5,063 nucleotides of DNA from an uncultured Dehalococcoidia bacterium (GTDB lineage: Bacteria; Chloroflexota; Dehalococcoidia; Tepidiformales; Tepidiformaceae), in NCBI GenBank assembly GCA_937864275.1, contig CALMIW010000628.1, positions 1 through 5,063 on the forward strand, read 5' to 3'. Of this stretch, positions 4,658 through 5,063 are shown one piece after another. Each line of letters opens with the position of its first letter. The first letter of the stretch is position 1. The notes under the pieces are model-generated. The model ran no database searches. It was not told the origin of the DNA and was given only the letters and a program-made list of their open reading frames with translations. A program made the translations under genes and the position numbers.

Positions 4658-5063
4658 ATGGCCACAACCAAAGGACAACGCCTGCAGTTCGAACTGGACG
4701 ACGACGACCTCAAGCTGTTCAGCGAGGAAGCCGATGAGCAGATCGAGCTCCTCGACGCATCGCTCGTCCAGCTGGAGGGAGAGCCCGACCCGGACCTCGT
4801 CCAGCAGATCTTCCGGGCTGCGCACACGCTGAAGGGTTCAAGCGCGACCATTGGCCACAAGAAGATGGCCAGCCTGACGCACGCCATGGAGACGGTGCTG
4901 GACGCCGTGCGCCAGGGCCGCAAATCGCCCGGAGCGGAGATGGTGGACGCGCTCCTGGCGGGGCTCGAGCGGCCGCGGGAACTAGCGCGGGAAGTGGGCA
5001 CCCACGGCCACTCCCGGGGGGGAAAAGCGGCCCGGGGAAGAAAACGGGCGGGGATACACAACG
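4658..5063 (+). CDS. cheA: chemotaxis histidine kinase CheA, N-terminal Hpt part (3' end outside window)
   Basis: The frame stays open to the window end, giving 135 residues of a protein normally well over 500. CheA autophosphorylates on the Hpt (P1) domain and passes phosphate to CheY and CheB. Seen: an acidic start with Phe-Ser-Glu-Glu-Ala-Asp-Glu-Gln-Ile-Glu-Leu-Leu (21-32), then Ile-Phe-Arg-Ala-Ala-His-Thr-Leu-Lys-Gly-Ser-Ser (51-62), in which His56 is the phosphorylation site, then Met-Ala-Ser-Leu-Thr-His-Ala-Met-Glu (70-78). P2 to P5 lie outside the window. From about residue 110 the sequence departs from CheA: the expected Leu-x-x-Leu helix is disturbed (Glu-Arg-Pro-Arg-Glu), and the last 25 residues are Arg/Gly/Lys-rich and unlike any Hpt end. 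Sequence error at a contig end is the simplest reading. A stand-alone Hpt protein is less likely, given the adjacent cheW. Confidence 0.9.
   Translation, partial: MATTKGQRLQFELDDDDLKLFSEEADEQIELLDASLVQLEGEPDPDLVQQIFRAAHTLKGSSATIGHKKMASLTHAMETVLDAVRQGRKSPGAEMVDALLAGLERPRELAREVGTHGHSRGGKAARGRKRAGIHN

Noticed and set aside
4964..4978. Adjacent XhoI, NotI and SacII recognition sites, suggestive of a cloning-vector polylinker
   Set aside because: The bases stay in the cheA frame and still give a passable helix (Leu-Leu-Ala-Gly-Leu-Glu). GC-rich DNA often yields these sites by chance, and no other vector sequence follows.

Overview
The window is about 5 kb of high-GC, tightly packed bacterial DNA. 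It carries a housekeeping pair at the left and the middle of a flagellar-motor and chemotaxis locus at the right. Genes butt or overlap (TGATG at 386, an 8-base overlap near 2830, a 3-base convergent gap at 1602-1604). Start codons include GTG, and the clear ribosome binding sites are GAGGAG-like. The source is a flagellated bacterium. fabZ sits outside the lpxD-fabZ-lpxA context usual in proteobacteria. A J-like/zinc-finger/four-helix membrane protein and a CheX phosphatase lie nearby. Together these fit a Gram-positive-like or Chloroflexota-type lineage, but that is an inference from gene content and not a firm assignment.

Left block (1-829, + strand): the C-terminal part of a PHP-domain metallophosphoesterase, translationally coupled to a complete fabZ (3-hydroxyacyl-ACP dehydratase). 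A separate + strand gene (888-1601) encodes a degenerate J-like domain without HPD, a cysteine-rich zinc-binding segment and four membrane helices. It ends three bases before the end of the oppositely oriented block.

Middle block (3873-1605, - strand, read right to left): fliM, an unrecognised 116-residue protein whose start overlaps the fliM stop, cheX (CheY-P phosphatase), and an 86-residue protein with one C-terminal membrane helix. Spacing and overlap suggest one operon, possibly driven by a sigma-28-type promoter at about 3908-3915. The switch component that binds CheY-P and a phosphatase that removes CheY-P would then be made together.

Right block (4089-5063, + strand): cheW followed by the start of cheA, transcribed away from fliM across a 215-base divergent intergenic region. 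CheA and CheW would generate CheY-P, FliM would receive it, and CheX would erase it. The last ~75 bases read as poor CheA sequence with G-runs, which suggests a low-quality contig end.

No RNA genes, CRISPR arrays, insertion sequences or complete mobile elements were seen. The best candidates for something undescribed are the unknown protein between fliM and cheX and the HPD-less J-like membrane protein.
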